Assembly: GCA_947498935.1 (NCBI GenBank)
Contig: CANMMM010000008.1
Coordinates: forward strand, 124,001-188,000
DNA length: 64,000 nucleotides
Reading direction: 5' to 3'
From: an uncultured Aquimarina sp.
GTDB lineage: Bacteria; Bacteroidota; Bacteroidia; Flavobacteriales; Flavobacteriaceae
The first letter of the stretch is position 1. Every line of letters begins with the position of its first letter. The notes beneath the pieces were generated by a model, which saw nothing but the letters and a program-made list of their open reading frames with translations, made no database searches and had not been told where the DNA came from. Position numbers and translations under genes: made by a program. Below are positions 28,169 to 35,713 of the stretch, in pieces.

Positions 28169-28266
28169 GAAGTGGTTTTTGTAATACTACTATGCGGCAG
28201 AAAACTGCATTTGGTCACAAAATTTTACGATGTTCTCTAAAATCAAAACAAGTGTAAAACCTCTTC
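28169..28266. repeat. Family B inverted-repeat element, copy B2 (internally deleted)
   Basis: It starts GAAGTGGTTTTTGTAATACT, skips the left internal box, retains the TTTGGTCACAAAA and CGATGTTC right-half boxes, and ends AAGTGTAAAACCTCTTC; 98 bp. It lies directly upstream of the amylase signal-peptide start. Confidence 0.7.
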
Positions 28267-28334
28267 AAGATCAAAAAAGTACGCACTTTTTCTATGTGTG
28301 TATATTACGTTTGCATGCTGCTCATAGGCTACAA

Positions 28335-28370
28335 TATGACTATATACATGGTATTATGTGTATAGTCATA
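28335..28370. other. Perfect 10-bp inverted repeat beside A4
   Basis: TATGACTATA (28335-28344) pairs with TATAGTCATA (28361-28370) across 16 bases. It abuts family A copy A4 and is part of the palindrome-dense 660-bp gap between the amylase and maltose phosphorylase genes. Confidence 0.6.
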
Positions 28371-28380
28371 ATATATGACC

Positions 28381-28467
28381 GCGTTAGGGATAGGAACGGC
28401 ATCCTTTTTTGTTTTCCTAAAAAAACAAAAAAGATACAGTGGATAGCCCGACCCTTGGGGAACGCCC
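28381..28467 (-). repeat. Family A structured intergenic repeat, copy A4 (subtype II)
   Basis: The 87-bp copy is on the minus strand with intact ends. The central hairpin is TATCTTTTTTGTTTT paired with AAAACAAAAAAGGAT. It lies 308 bp past the end of the maltose phosphorylase gene. Confidence 0.85.
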
Positions 28468-28596
28468 TACTCACATCTCTAATGCAAAAAAGCCTGTCGA
28501 AACATAGTACACTGCTACTGATGGATGTACGGCTGATGAATGCGTACTCAAACTTCTGTACCAAGAAGCTCTTTTATAACACAATCCATATCTGTA

Positions 28597-28629
28597 CAAA
28601 GCACCATTGCGTATTGCTACGGTGCTTTG
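28597..28629. other. Inverted repeat CAAAGCACC/GGTGCTTTG
   Basis: Nine-bp perfect arms at 28597-28605 and 28621-28629 with a 15-base loop. No T-run follows on either strand, so it is not a typical terminator. Confidence 0.5.
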
Positions 28630-28691
28630 CGACATTCAAGAGCTGTGATCGCAATGCTGTGCGTATGCTGAGACATCGACAGGCTGCTAGT

Positions 28692-28768
28692 GCTTATGCA
28701 ACAACGATACTTTTAGAATCCACAAATCCCAATTAAAATTGAAAGCCTCGCTGCTGTGTTGCATAAGC
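28692..28768. other. Long-loop inverted repeat at the 3' end of the maltose phosphorylase gene
   Basis: GCTTATGCAACA (28692-28703) and TGTTGCATAAGC (28757-28768) are perfect 12-bp arms separated by 53 bases. The arm next to the gene begins 8 bp after its stop codon. It may act in 3'-end formation or be a repeat remnant. Confidence 0.55.
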
Positions 28769-28775
28769 GACTGTA

Positions 28776-31082
28776 TTATATCGTGACCAGGTTATTGGGC
28801 GTGATCGTCACTTCCTTGCCATCTACATAGATCTGTAGTTCTTCTGTTCCTTGGAGATGAAAGGTGGTTCCTTGCTGCGATACTTGTACCTTTATGATGG
28901 TGTTTCTAAAATTGACCGTAAAGCTGTACCCTGTCCACTCTTTGGGAATTTTGGGACGAAAGGATAGGGTATCATTCTGGATACGCAATCCTCCGAAACC
29001 TTCTACTATACTCATCCACGTACCTGCCATACTGGTGATATGGAGTCCTTCTTCTACTTCCTTGTTATAATCATCTAGGTCTAATCTAGAAGTGCGTAAG
29101 TAGAAGGTGTATGCCTGATCCATACGGTTTAGCGTAGCGGCTTGTATGCTATGTACGCAGGGAGATAGCGAGGATTCGTGAACGGTAAAGGGTTCGTAGA
29201 AATCGAAATGACGTTCTAGGGTTTCTGTAGCAAAATGGTCTTCGAACATATAGAAGCCTTGCAGGGTATCTGCTTGTTTTATATAGGGCGAACGCAAGAT
29301 GCGATCCCAACTCCATTTCTGATTAATGGGACGCTGTGCTGGGTCTAGGTCTGCTACGGTGATCAACTCTTTATCTAAGAAGCCGTCTTGCTGCAGGTAG
29401 ACTTGATGTTCTTCTGAATACGGAAAATACATGTCTTGGGCTACTGCTAGCATTTGATCGATTTCTGTGGTTTGAAGGGCTGTCTTATCCATGATACGCT
29501 GGTAGGCGTCTGGGTATTCTTTTTGTACGCGCTCGATGTTTTCTACACAATACTCGATACACCACTTCGCTAGGTAATTGGTGTACCAATTGTTATTGAT
29601 ATTGTTTTCGTATTCGTTAGGCCCCGTGACTCCTAGGATCACATAGCGCTCTTTATCGGCAGAATAGGTAGCGCGCTGCTGCCAGAAACGGGCGATTCCG
29701 ATCATGACTTCGAGTCCTTTTTCGGGAATATAGCTGTAATCGCCTGTATATCGTACGTAATTATAAATGGCAAATACCATGGCGCCGTTTCGATGGATTT
29801 CTTCGAAGGTAATTTCCCATTCGTTGTGGCATTCCTCGCCATTCATCGTAACCATGGGATAGAGTGCTGCTCCGTTGGTAAATCCTAGTTTAGCTGCATT
29901 CTCGATGGCTTTGTCTAGATGGTAGTATCGATAGGCTAGTAAATTACGAGCTACTTGCTGATTTTTGGTAATCATATAAAACGGAAGGCAATATGCCTCG
30001 GTATCCCAATAGGTACTACCTCCATATTTTTCTCCTGTAAATCCTTTGGGACCGATATTGAGTCGAGCGTCTTTGCCTAGATAGGTCTGATTGAGCTGAA
30101 AGATATTAAAACGGATGCCTTGCTGTGCTTTTACATCTCCGTCTATGGTAATATCTGCTGTCTCCCATATGGCAGCCCATGCTTGGGCTTGTAATGCGAG
30201 TAATGCTTCAAAGCCTGCTTCGGAAGCCTGTCGCAATACGGCAGTACTAGCAGTGATAATTTCTTCTGGCGCATGATTCAGCGACACGGTATAGCCTCCA
30301 AATTTATGCATCGCTGCTGTGGTTCCTGCGGCAAGCTGTACGGTATACCCCAATCCGATATAATTGCTTGTTTGGGTTACGACTGGAGTGATTTCTTGTG
30401 CTTCGCCTGCTACAAAAAGCGTATTGTGCATTCCGGTAGCGACATGAAAGGCGGTTTTCATGGTCTTGGAAGCGATAATGGCTAGATCATCTGTATGTGT
30501 TACTTGATAGGTATCCCAGAATTGATCGTCCCAATTGCTATCTTCATTGGTGATCCCTGCATCTACATAAGGGGTAAACGTGATCGTTACGTCTTTACCT
30601 ACTGGTGTTACCTCGTATTGGATGGCACCTACTTCGTCTATATCTAAACTGAGAAATCGAGTGGCACAAACGCGTATCTCAGTGTCGTTTTGTAATACGG
30701 CACGAAAGCTACGCTGGTACCAGCCTTCTTTCATATTCAGTTCTCTTCTAAAATCGTATACATTTTTGCAGGTATAAAGGTCTAACGGAATGCCATCGAC
30801 GGTGACATCGATACCGATCCAATTAGGCGCATTGAGTACTTTGGCAAAATAATCTGGATACCCGTTTTTCCACCAGCCTACTCTGGTTTTGTCTGGATAG
30901 TAAACCCCTGCTACATAACTGCCCTGAAAGGTAGGCCCGGTGTAGGTTTCTTCGAAATTAGCACGCTGTCCCATGGCTCCGTTTCCGATGCTAAAAAGAC
31001 TTTCGGAGGATTTGACACGCTCTGTGTCGAATCCTTCTTCTATGATTGACCAAGTATCTGGTTGTATATAATCCTGATTCAT
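28776..31082 (-). CDS. Glycoside hydrolase family 65 phosphorylase, probably maltose phosphorylase
   Basis: The 768-residue protein has the GH65 length and architecture: N-terminal beta-sandwich, (alpha/alpha)6 barrel, and C-terminal jelly roll. The active-site segment EITFEEIHRNGAMVFAI (about residues 420-436) and the phosphate-binding stretch near FEDHFATETLERHFDFYEPFTVHESSLS are recognisable. It would split maltose with phosphate to glucose and beta-glucose-1-phosphate in the cytoplasm; no signal peptide is present. The gene is followed in the pathway by beta-phosphoglucomutase, encoded 92 bp upstream, and by a sugar MFS carrier. GH65 also includes trehalose and kojibiose phosphorylases; the starch-locus context favours maltose. 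Confidence 0.92.
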   Translation of the reverse strand: MNQDYIQPDTWSIIEEGFDTERVKSSESLFSIGNGAMGQRANFEETYTGPTFQGSYVAGVYYPDKTRVGWWKNGYPDYFAKVLNAPNWIGIDVTVDGIPLDLYTCKNVYDFRRELNMKEGWYQRSFRAVLQNDTEIRVCATRFLSLDIDEVGAIQYEVTPVGKDVTITFTPYVDAGITNEDSNWDDQFWDTYQVTHTDDLAIIASKTMKTAFHVATGMHNTLFVAGEAQEITPVVTQTSNYIGLGYTVQLAAGTTAAMHKFGGYTVSLNHAPEEIITASTAVLRQASEAGFEALLALQAQAWAAIWETADITIDGDVKAQQGIRFNIFQLNQTYLGKDARLNIGPKGFTGEKYGGSTYWDTEAYCLPFYMITKNQQVARNLLAYRYYHLDKAIENAAKLGFTNGAALYPMVTMNGEECHNEWEITFEEIHRNGAMVFAIYNYVRYTGDYSYIPEKGLEVMIGIARFWQQRATYSADKERYVILGVTGPNEYENNINNNWYTNYLAKWCIEYCVENIERVQKEYPDAYQRIMDKTALQTTEIDQMLAVAQDMYFPYSEEHQVYLQQDGFLDKELITVADLDPAQRPINQKWSWDRILRSPYIKQADTLQGFYMFEDHFATETLERHFDFYEPFTVHESSLSPCVHSIQAATLNRMDQAYTFYLRTSRLDLDDYNKEVEEGLHITSMAGTWMSIVEGFGGLRIQNDTLSFRPKIPKEWTGYSFTVNFRNTIIKVQVSQQGTTFHLQGTEELQIYVDGKEVTITPNNLVTI

Positions 31083-31174
31083 TGTATAGTATATTTTTGG
31101 TGCTGTTACCCCATATGTTAGTATTAGGAAACAGCAATGTCATGGTGTATAAAGTGGTGTATTAGTAAATCTTA

Positions 31175-31840
31175 TTACACAGCGGCTGCGTGTAATAGCT
31201 GGTCTAGAAATGTATTGGTTATGCCAGTAAAGTCTTGGAATACATGGGTGGCTTCATGCAATATGGCGTGATCTCCAATCCCAATACTGATCATACCTGC
31301 TAGATTGGCGGCTTGTATGCCTGCCACCGAGTCTTCGAATACGATACAGTCTGCTGGTGGAATGCCTAGTTGCTGTGCGCCGATAAGAAATACTTCTGGA
31401 TCGGGTTTGGCCTTGGTCACATTGGTACCATCTATAATCGCATGAAACTGGTCGGTAAGCTGTACGCGGTCTAAAATAATACGTGCATTTTTACTGGCTG
31501 ACCCCAATGCGATGGCTTGCTGTTGCTGCTGTAGATACGCCAAGACTCTGGGCACATCTGGTAGGATCTCACTAGCCTCCATCTGGTATACATAGTGTAG
31601 GTAATCTCGGTTTTTTTGCTCCATACACTGGGCAAATTCTTCGGGAGTGAGTGTTTTATTCCCCCATTCCAAGATTTTTTCTAAAGAGCGTACACGGCTT
31701 ACGCCTTTGAGCTCTTCGTTTTGGGCTTCTGTAAATGAAATACCTAAGCTACTGGCTAATCGTTGCCATGCTAAAAAATGGTATTTTGCAGTGTCTACAA
31801 TCACACCGTCTAAATCGAATAGGAATCCTTTTTTAGTCAT
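31175..31840 (-). CDS. pgmB: Beta-phosphoglucomutase
   Basis: The 221-residue HAD-superfamily enzyme has nucleophile Asp9 and acid/base Asp11 in FDLDGVIVDT, the cap motif LKGVSRVRSLE typical of beta-PGM, LGSASKN (motif II Ser) and VFEDSVAGI (motif IV). It converts beta-glucose-1-phosphate from the GH65 enzyme to glucose-6-phosphate. It starts 8 bp after the MFS gene, so the two are co-transcribed. Confidence 0.95.
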   Translation of the reverse strand: MTKKGFLFDLDGVIVDTAKYHFLAWQRLASSLGISFTEAQNEELKGVSRVRSLEKILEWGNKTLTPEEFAQCMEQKNRDYLHYVYQMEASEILPDVPRVLAYLQQQQQAIALGSASKNARIILDRVQLTDQFHAIIDGTNVTKAKPDPEVFLIGAQQLGIPPADCIVFEDSVAGIQAANLAGMISIGIGDHAILHEATHVFQDFTGITNTFLDQLLHAAAV

Positions 31841-31848
31841 GATGATAC

Positions 31849-33219
31849 TTATTTTGGGTTATATGAAATGGCGTCTTTATTTGTGATCAACAGGTTAGAC
31901 ATCCCTGCAATGAGCAAACTGATTCCTGCTACTAGCATCGCATTAATAGTTCCGTCTCCGAGTAGTTTGTACATAAAATTAATGCCTCCTACGGCTGCTA
32001 TTACCTGCGGAATGACAATAAACATGTTAAAAATTCCCATGATGACCCCCATCTTCTTGGGATCTACTGAACTTGATAACATCGCATATGGCATGGATAG
32101 GATACTACCCCAAGAGATACCTATCAATGTAAAGGATGCTATGAGCCAAGATGGAGACGGAATGTAATACATGGATATAAATCCAATACCTCCCAAAATA
32201 AGAGAGACTAAGTGTACTAATTTTCTATTGATGTTTTTTCTAGCAGCATAAAAAGCGAGTAGTAATGCAAATACCATAGAGGATAATCCATAAATACCCA
32301 TATATTTTCCTACTTCGTTAGACGATTTCTGAAAAGCAGTATTGGCGATTTGAAATGCGTTGGTACCCGTTTCGGTAGTCATATCATAATTCGCTTCTAT
32401 GGGTGCGGGGGTGTTAAACACATGCTCTGTCAGTGCTGGGTTGGTAAGACTCCACATAGTAAAGAAGGCAAACCAACTAAAAAACTGAACGATCCCTAGT
32501 TTTTTCATCGTAGCTGGCATGCTACCTATATTATTGATAATATCAGGGATGAATTGGTTTTTCTTAGCTTTCTCTGCTAAAAATTCGTCCATGTCTTCTG
32601 GCGGGTATTCCGATGTCGTAAAAACGGTGTATAGAATACTCATTAAAAATACAAAGGCTCCTATGGCGAACGCTACTTTTACAGACATGGGTACCACACC
32701 ATTGGCTGCGGCATCGCTCACTCCTAATTGCGAGACCATCCACGGTAGGTTACTGGCTACCCATGTACCGATACCTATGATGAGTGTCTGTATCACAAAT
32801 CCATAAGAACGCTGTGATTCTGGTAGCTTATCGGCTACTAGGGCTCTAAAGGGTTCCATAGAAATATTAATAGACGCATCTAAAATCCATAAGAATCCTG
32901 CGGCAACCCATAATGCGGGTGAATGTGGTACAAAAAATAAGGCTATGGAACTGACAATCGCTCCTATAAGAAAATAAGGCCTCCTTCTCCCCCATCGCTG
33001 ACTCCAAGTACGATCACTTAGATACCCGATAATGGGTTGTACTAATAATCCTGTGAGCGGTGCTGCAATCCACATAATAGGTATATCGTGGATGTCTGCC
33101 CCTAAGGTTTGAAAAATTCTAGACATGAAACCGCCTTGCAGTGCAAAGCCGAACTGTATTCCTAGAAAACCGAAACTCATATTCCAGATTTCCCAGAAAC
33201 GTAACTTACGCTTGTTCAT
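31849..33219 (-). CDS. MFS sugar transporter (maltose/maltodextrin, GPH/SLC45-like)
   Basis: The 456-residue protein has about twelve membrane helices. GYLSDRTWSQRWGRRRPYFLIG after helix 2 is the diagnostic loop of the glycoside-pentoside-hexuronide/SLC45 branch that includes plant sucrose carriers. It is the first gene of the MFS-pgmB-maltose phosphorylase operon, so maltose uptake by cation symport is the likely job, complementing SusC at the outer membrane. Start ATG 33219. An 18-bp word in its upstream region recurs upstream of susC. Confidence 0.92.
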   Translation of the reverse strand: MNKRKLRFWEIWNMSFGFLGIQFGFALQGGFMSRIFQTLGADIHDIPIMWIAAPLTGLLVQPIIGYLSDRTWSQRWGRRRPYFLIGAIVSSIALFFVPHSPALWVAAGFLWILDASINISMEPFRALVADKLPESQRSYGFVIQTLIIGIGTWVASNLPWMVSQLGVSDAAANGVVPMSVKVAFAIGAFVFLMSILYTVFTTSEYPPEDMDEFLAEKAKKNQFIPDIINNIGSMPATMKKLGIVQFFSWFAFFTMWSLTNPALTEHVFNTPAPIEANYDMTTETGTNAFQIANTAFQKSSNEVGKYMGIYGLSSMVFALLLAFYAARKNINRKLVHLVSLILGGIGFISMYYIPSPSWLIASFTLIGISWGSILSMPYAMLSSSVDPKKMGVIMGIFNMFIVIPQVIAAVGGINFMYKLLGDGTINAMLVAGISLLIAGMSNLLITNKDAISYNPK

Positions 33220-33531
33220 TAAGTAAATATTTGATTATTACTATGATAAGCGCGTGTGCTTATCAAAACTTATGTTGTAGAAAGTGAAAATATAAGTTCT
33301 GATAAAGCTCAAAGATATATATTTTTTAAATCATGTGCTGTACATTTTTGCTTTTTTTGTCATAAAAGTGGTCTATTATAGTTGGTTTTACCATCAAAAA
33401 ATAGTTTATAAAAATGCTATTCATCATATCTCTAAAGTTGTATGTACAAAATAGTCATACACTCATACAATCTGTCTTTTTGTAACTAGTAGACGATTTA
33501 ATTTTATTAAAAATTTTAAAACCAAATTAAT
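33220..33531. promoter_or_regulatory. 312-bp divergent promoter region of the maltose MFS operon and a lipoprotein gene
   Basis: It holds an inverted repeat GATAAGC/GCTTATC (33245-33264) about 26 bp from the MFS start. It also holds AGAAAGTGAAAATATAAG at 33279-33296, identical to a word at 35662-35679, 35 bp before susC, and flanked here by AACTTAT/ATAAGTT. These may be regulator sites for the maltose regulon. No promoter could be fixed for the + strand lipoprotein. Confidence 0.45.
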
Positions 33532-34212
33532 ATGCTTATTCAAAAAATTAAATTCGTAAGTTTAGTATGTTTAGGACTGATGTTATTTTTTGCTTCTTGT
33601 TCTAAAGAGTCAATCAACAATGAAGAAATCGATGAGTTTGAAATTTCAGCACAAGATACTTCTATTGATATATCTTCGAGTAATGCTAAAAAAAGTTATA
33701 ATAATAATAATAAATATCCAGACATAGCTACAAAACAAAAACCAACCAGTGGAGGTTATGTAAAGCTAACCTTTTCTAGTAGTGCTAACAGAAATTCTAG
33801 AAAGACTCAACTGTATATTAACAACACATCTACAGATAGGAATACAGATGGTTTGGTTGCATCTGATAAAGATGAATTCTATGTTCATAAAGTTACTATA
33901 AAAAATACTTTTAAAAACAAAGATGCGCATGTAGCATTTTATGAAAAAACTGGTTTGAATGGAGGGACTAGTGCATGTAAAGATGTTTTTATTGCCCAAT
34001 GTTCAAGAAACTTATATTGTCAAAACTGTAGAGGTGCTCAGGTCAAAGTTCCTGCAGGACAAACAAAGACATTAACATTTGATGGTCGTAGTCGTAGGTC
34101 GTATACTAGTGGTGCTAATTTTGGAGGAATGAGAAACGATTTAATCCCCTCTGATAATGATAAAAATTCCTCTATAGTAAATTCATACAGAGTTGTGCTC
34201 GTAAACAAGTAA
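33532..34212 (+). CDS. Hypothetical lipoprotein inside the starch locus
   Basis: The 226-residue protein has a lipoprotein signal (LMLFFASCSKES) and a low-complexity Ser/Asn stretch (SYNNNNKYPD). A beta-rich domain follows with four Cys in the middle (SACKDVFIAQC and LYCQNCRG), which could form disulfides. No family recognised. It is monocistronic, opposite in direction to its neighbours, and followed by family B copy B3. It interrupts the transporter and regulator halves of the starch locus and may be a later arrival. Confidence 0.75.
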   Translation: MLIQKIKFVSLVCLGLMLFFASCSKESINNEEIDEFEISAQDTSIDISSSNAKKSYNNNNKYPDIATKQKPTSGGYVKLTFSSSANRNSRKTQLYINNTSTDRNTDGLVASDKDEFYVHKVTIKNTFKNKDAHVAFYEKTGLNGGTSACKDVFIAQCSRNLYCQNCRGAQVKVPAGQTKTLTFDGRSRRSYTSGANFGGMRNDLIPSDNDKNSSIVNSYRVVLVNK

Positions 34213-34239
34213 TAGTCTTGGTAAAATAGATTAAGTTAT

Positions 34240-34401
34240 GAAGTGGTTTATATTTTTTTTGAGATTTGCTATAAAAACGATCTTTTGTACCCAAATTTTG
34301 TGATTTTTGAGTTTTCGAGCACTGCTATGCAACAAAAAATTACTGCATTTGGTTACTAAATCTTGCGATGTTCGCTGAAATCAAAAAGTGTAAACTACTT
34401 C
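34240..34401. repeat. Family B inverted-repeat element, copy B3 (full length)
   Basis: The 162-bp copy begins GAAGTGGTTTATA and ends AAAAAGTGTAAACTACTTC. Internal boxes GCTATAAAAACGATCTTTTG, ACCCAAATTTTGTGATTTTT and CTGCTATGCAACAAAAAA are present. It lies between convergent genes (the hypothetical lipoprotein and the lacI-type gene) without a nearby A copy. Confidence 0.85.
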
Positions 34402-34468
34402 TTATTCCATTACACACACTTTACATGAAGCACTAATTACCAAATATACAACTAACTCCTTACTCTAT

Positions 34469-35488
34469 CTATTTCGTAGAAGCACGCTCTATTAAACTGG
34501 TGTCTATGATAACAGTCCTATATTCTTCGGGTTCGTGATCAGGTGCTTCTAGTTTATCGATTAATAGCTTTGCTGCACGAGCTCCCATTTCTTCGCCATG
34601 CTGACTGATGGTAGTAAGACTGGGGATAAAATGCTTAGATAATATACCATCTGTAAACCCTATAATCGCTACATCATCAGGCACTTTCTTTCCTTGTTTT
34701 TGCAATACTTTTACTGCATTGACTGCAAATAACTCATTGACCGCAAAAATGGCATCTACTTTTTTGGTAGCTAAAAAATCTGCAATGGCAGTTTCACAAT
34801 CTTCGATGGATTCTATTTTTAGAATATAGTCTTCGCGTATCTCGATATCATTAGCACGCAATGCCTTGAGATAGCCATTGGTACGTAACTTTCCGACACT
34901 GATATAATCTACTGTAGTAATAATAGCAATATTGCGACAGCCTGTAGCAATCAAATGATTCGTCGCGGTTTGTGCGCCTTTGCTATCATCGATAATCACT
35001 TTATCACACACCATCTCGTCTATAATCCTATCAAACAACACTATAGGCATCCCCTGGCTCATCGTCTCCTCTAAGTGATGATAGTCTTTTCGCTGCTGTG
35101 TTTCTTTAGCCACCGATAAGATAAAACCATCGGCACTACCACTCGCTAGCATTTCTAGGTTGATCACCTCTTTATCAAATGAGTTATTAGAAGAACAAAT
35201 AATTACATTATACCCTTTTTCGTTGGCCACTTTCTCTACACCTCCAATCACTGTAGTAAAAAAGTGATGTACAATCTCGGGAATAAGCACCCCTATGGTT
35301 TTGGTTTTTCTGTTCTTTAAACTCAGTGCTATATTATTAGGCTTGTAATTATAGAGCTGTGCAAACGCCTTTACTTTTTGACGCGTATCTAAACTGATTT
35401 CTACACTATCTTTCAGCGCTTTGGAAACAGTAGAAATAGAAACATCTAATTCTTTAGCGATCTGTTTTAGCGTTACTTTTTGCTTCAT
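34469..35488 (-). CDS. LacI-family transcriptional regulator of the starch/maltose locus
   Basis: The 339-residue regulator has an N-terminal HTH and hinge (VTLKQIAKELDVSISTVSKAL, then YKPNNIALSLKNRKT) and a periplasmic-binding-protein-like effector domain with IGVLIPEIVHHFF and FDRIIDEMVCDKVIIDD. It is divergent from susC, and a textbook LacI palindrome lies in the shared 225-bp promoter region. It would respond to maltose or a related sugar; whether it activates or represses cannot be told from sequence. Confidence 0.94.
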   Translation of the reverse strand: MKQKVTLKQIAKELDVSISTVSKALKDSVEISLDTRQKVKAFAQLYNYKPNNIALSLKNRKTKTIGVLIPEIVHHFFTTVIGGVEKVANEKGYNVIICSSNNSFDKEVINLEMLASGSADGFILSVAKETQQRKDYHHLEETMSQGMPIVLFDRIIDEMVCDKVIIDDSKGAQTATNHLIATGCRNIAIITTVDYISVGKLRTNGYLKALRANDIEIREDYILKIESIEDCETAIADFLATKKVDAIFAVNELFAVNAVKVLQKQGKKVPDDVAIIGFTDGILSKHFIPSLTTISQHGEEMGARAAKLLIDKLEAPDHEPEEYRTVIIDTSLIERASTK

Positions 35489-35589
35489 AGCCCCTTATTT
35501 TTTTATTAAAAATTCAAATAATAAGCGAAATATACGATTGATACATAATTATCTTCAAAAATTTAACACTATTTAGAAAGTTATTCACA

Positions 35590-35603
35590 CGCAAACGTTT
35601 TCG
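35590..35603. promoter_or_regulatory. LacI-type operator between regulator and susC
   Basis: CGCAAACGTTTTCG is a near-perfect 14-bp palindrome centred on CG, the form expected for a LacI-family operator. It lies 102 bp upstream of the regulator start and 111 bp upstream of the susC start. A similar site lies upstream of pfkA. Confidence 0.7.
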
Positions 35604-35713
35604 TAGATGTATCGCTATAAGCTTCTTAAAAGTTAACACAAAATTTACATACATTGCTAACAGAAAGTGAAAATATAAGACGAATTCATAATTTTTAAAT
35701 CAACTCATTATTT

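Noticed and set aside
28230-28736. Open frame of 168 codons on the + strand between amylase and maltose phosphorylase
   Set aside because: It runs straight through B2's end, A4 and two inverted repeats; its composition is not protein-like. Rejected as a chance frame over repeats.
34240-34401. Family B as a standard insertion sequence
   Set aside because: Too short, no transposase frame in any copy, and no convincing target-site duplication around the eight copies.
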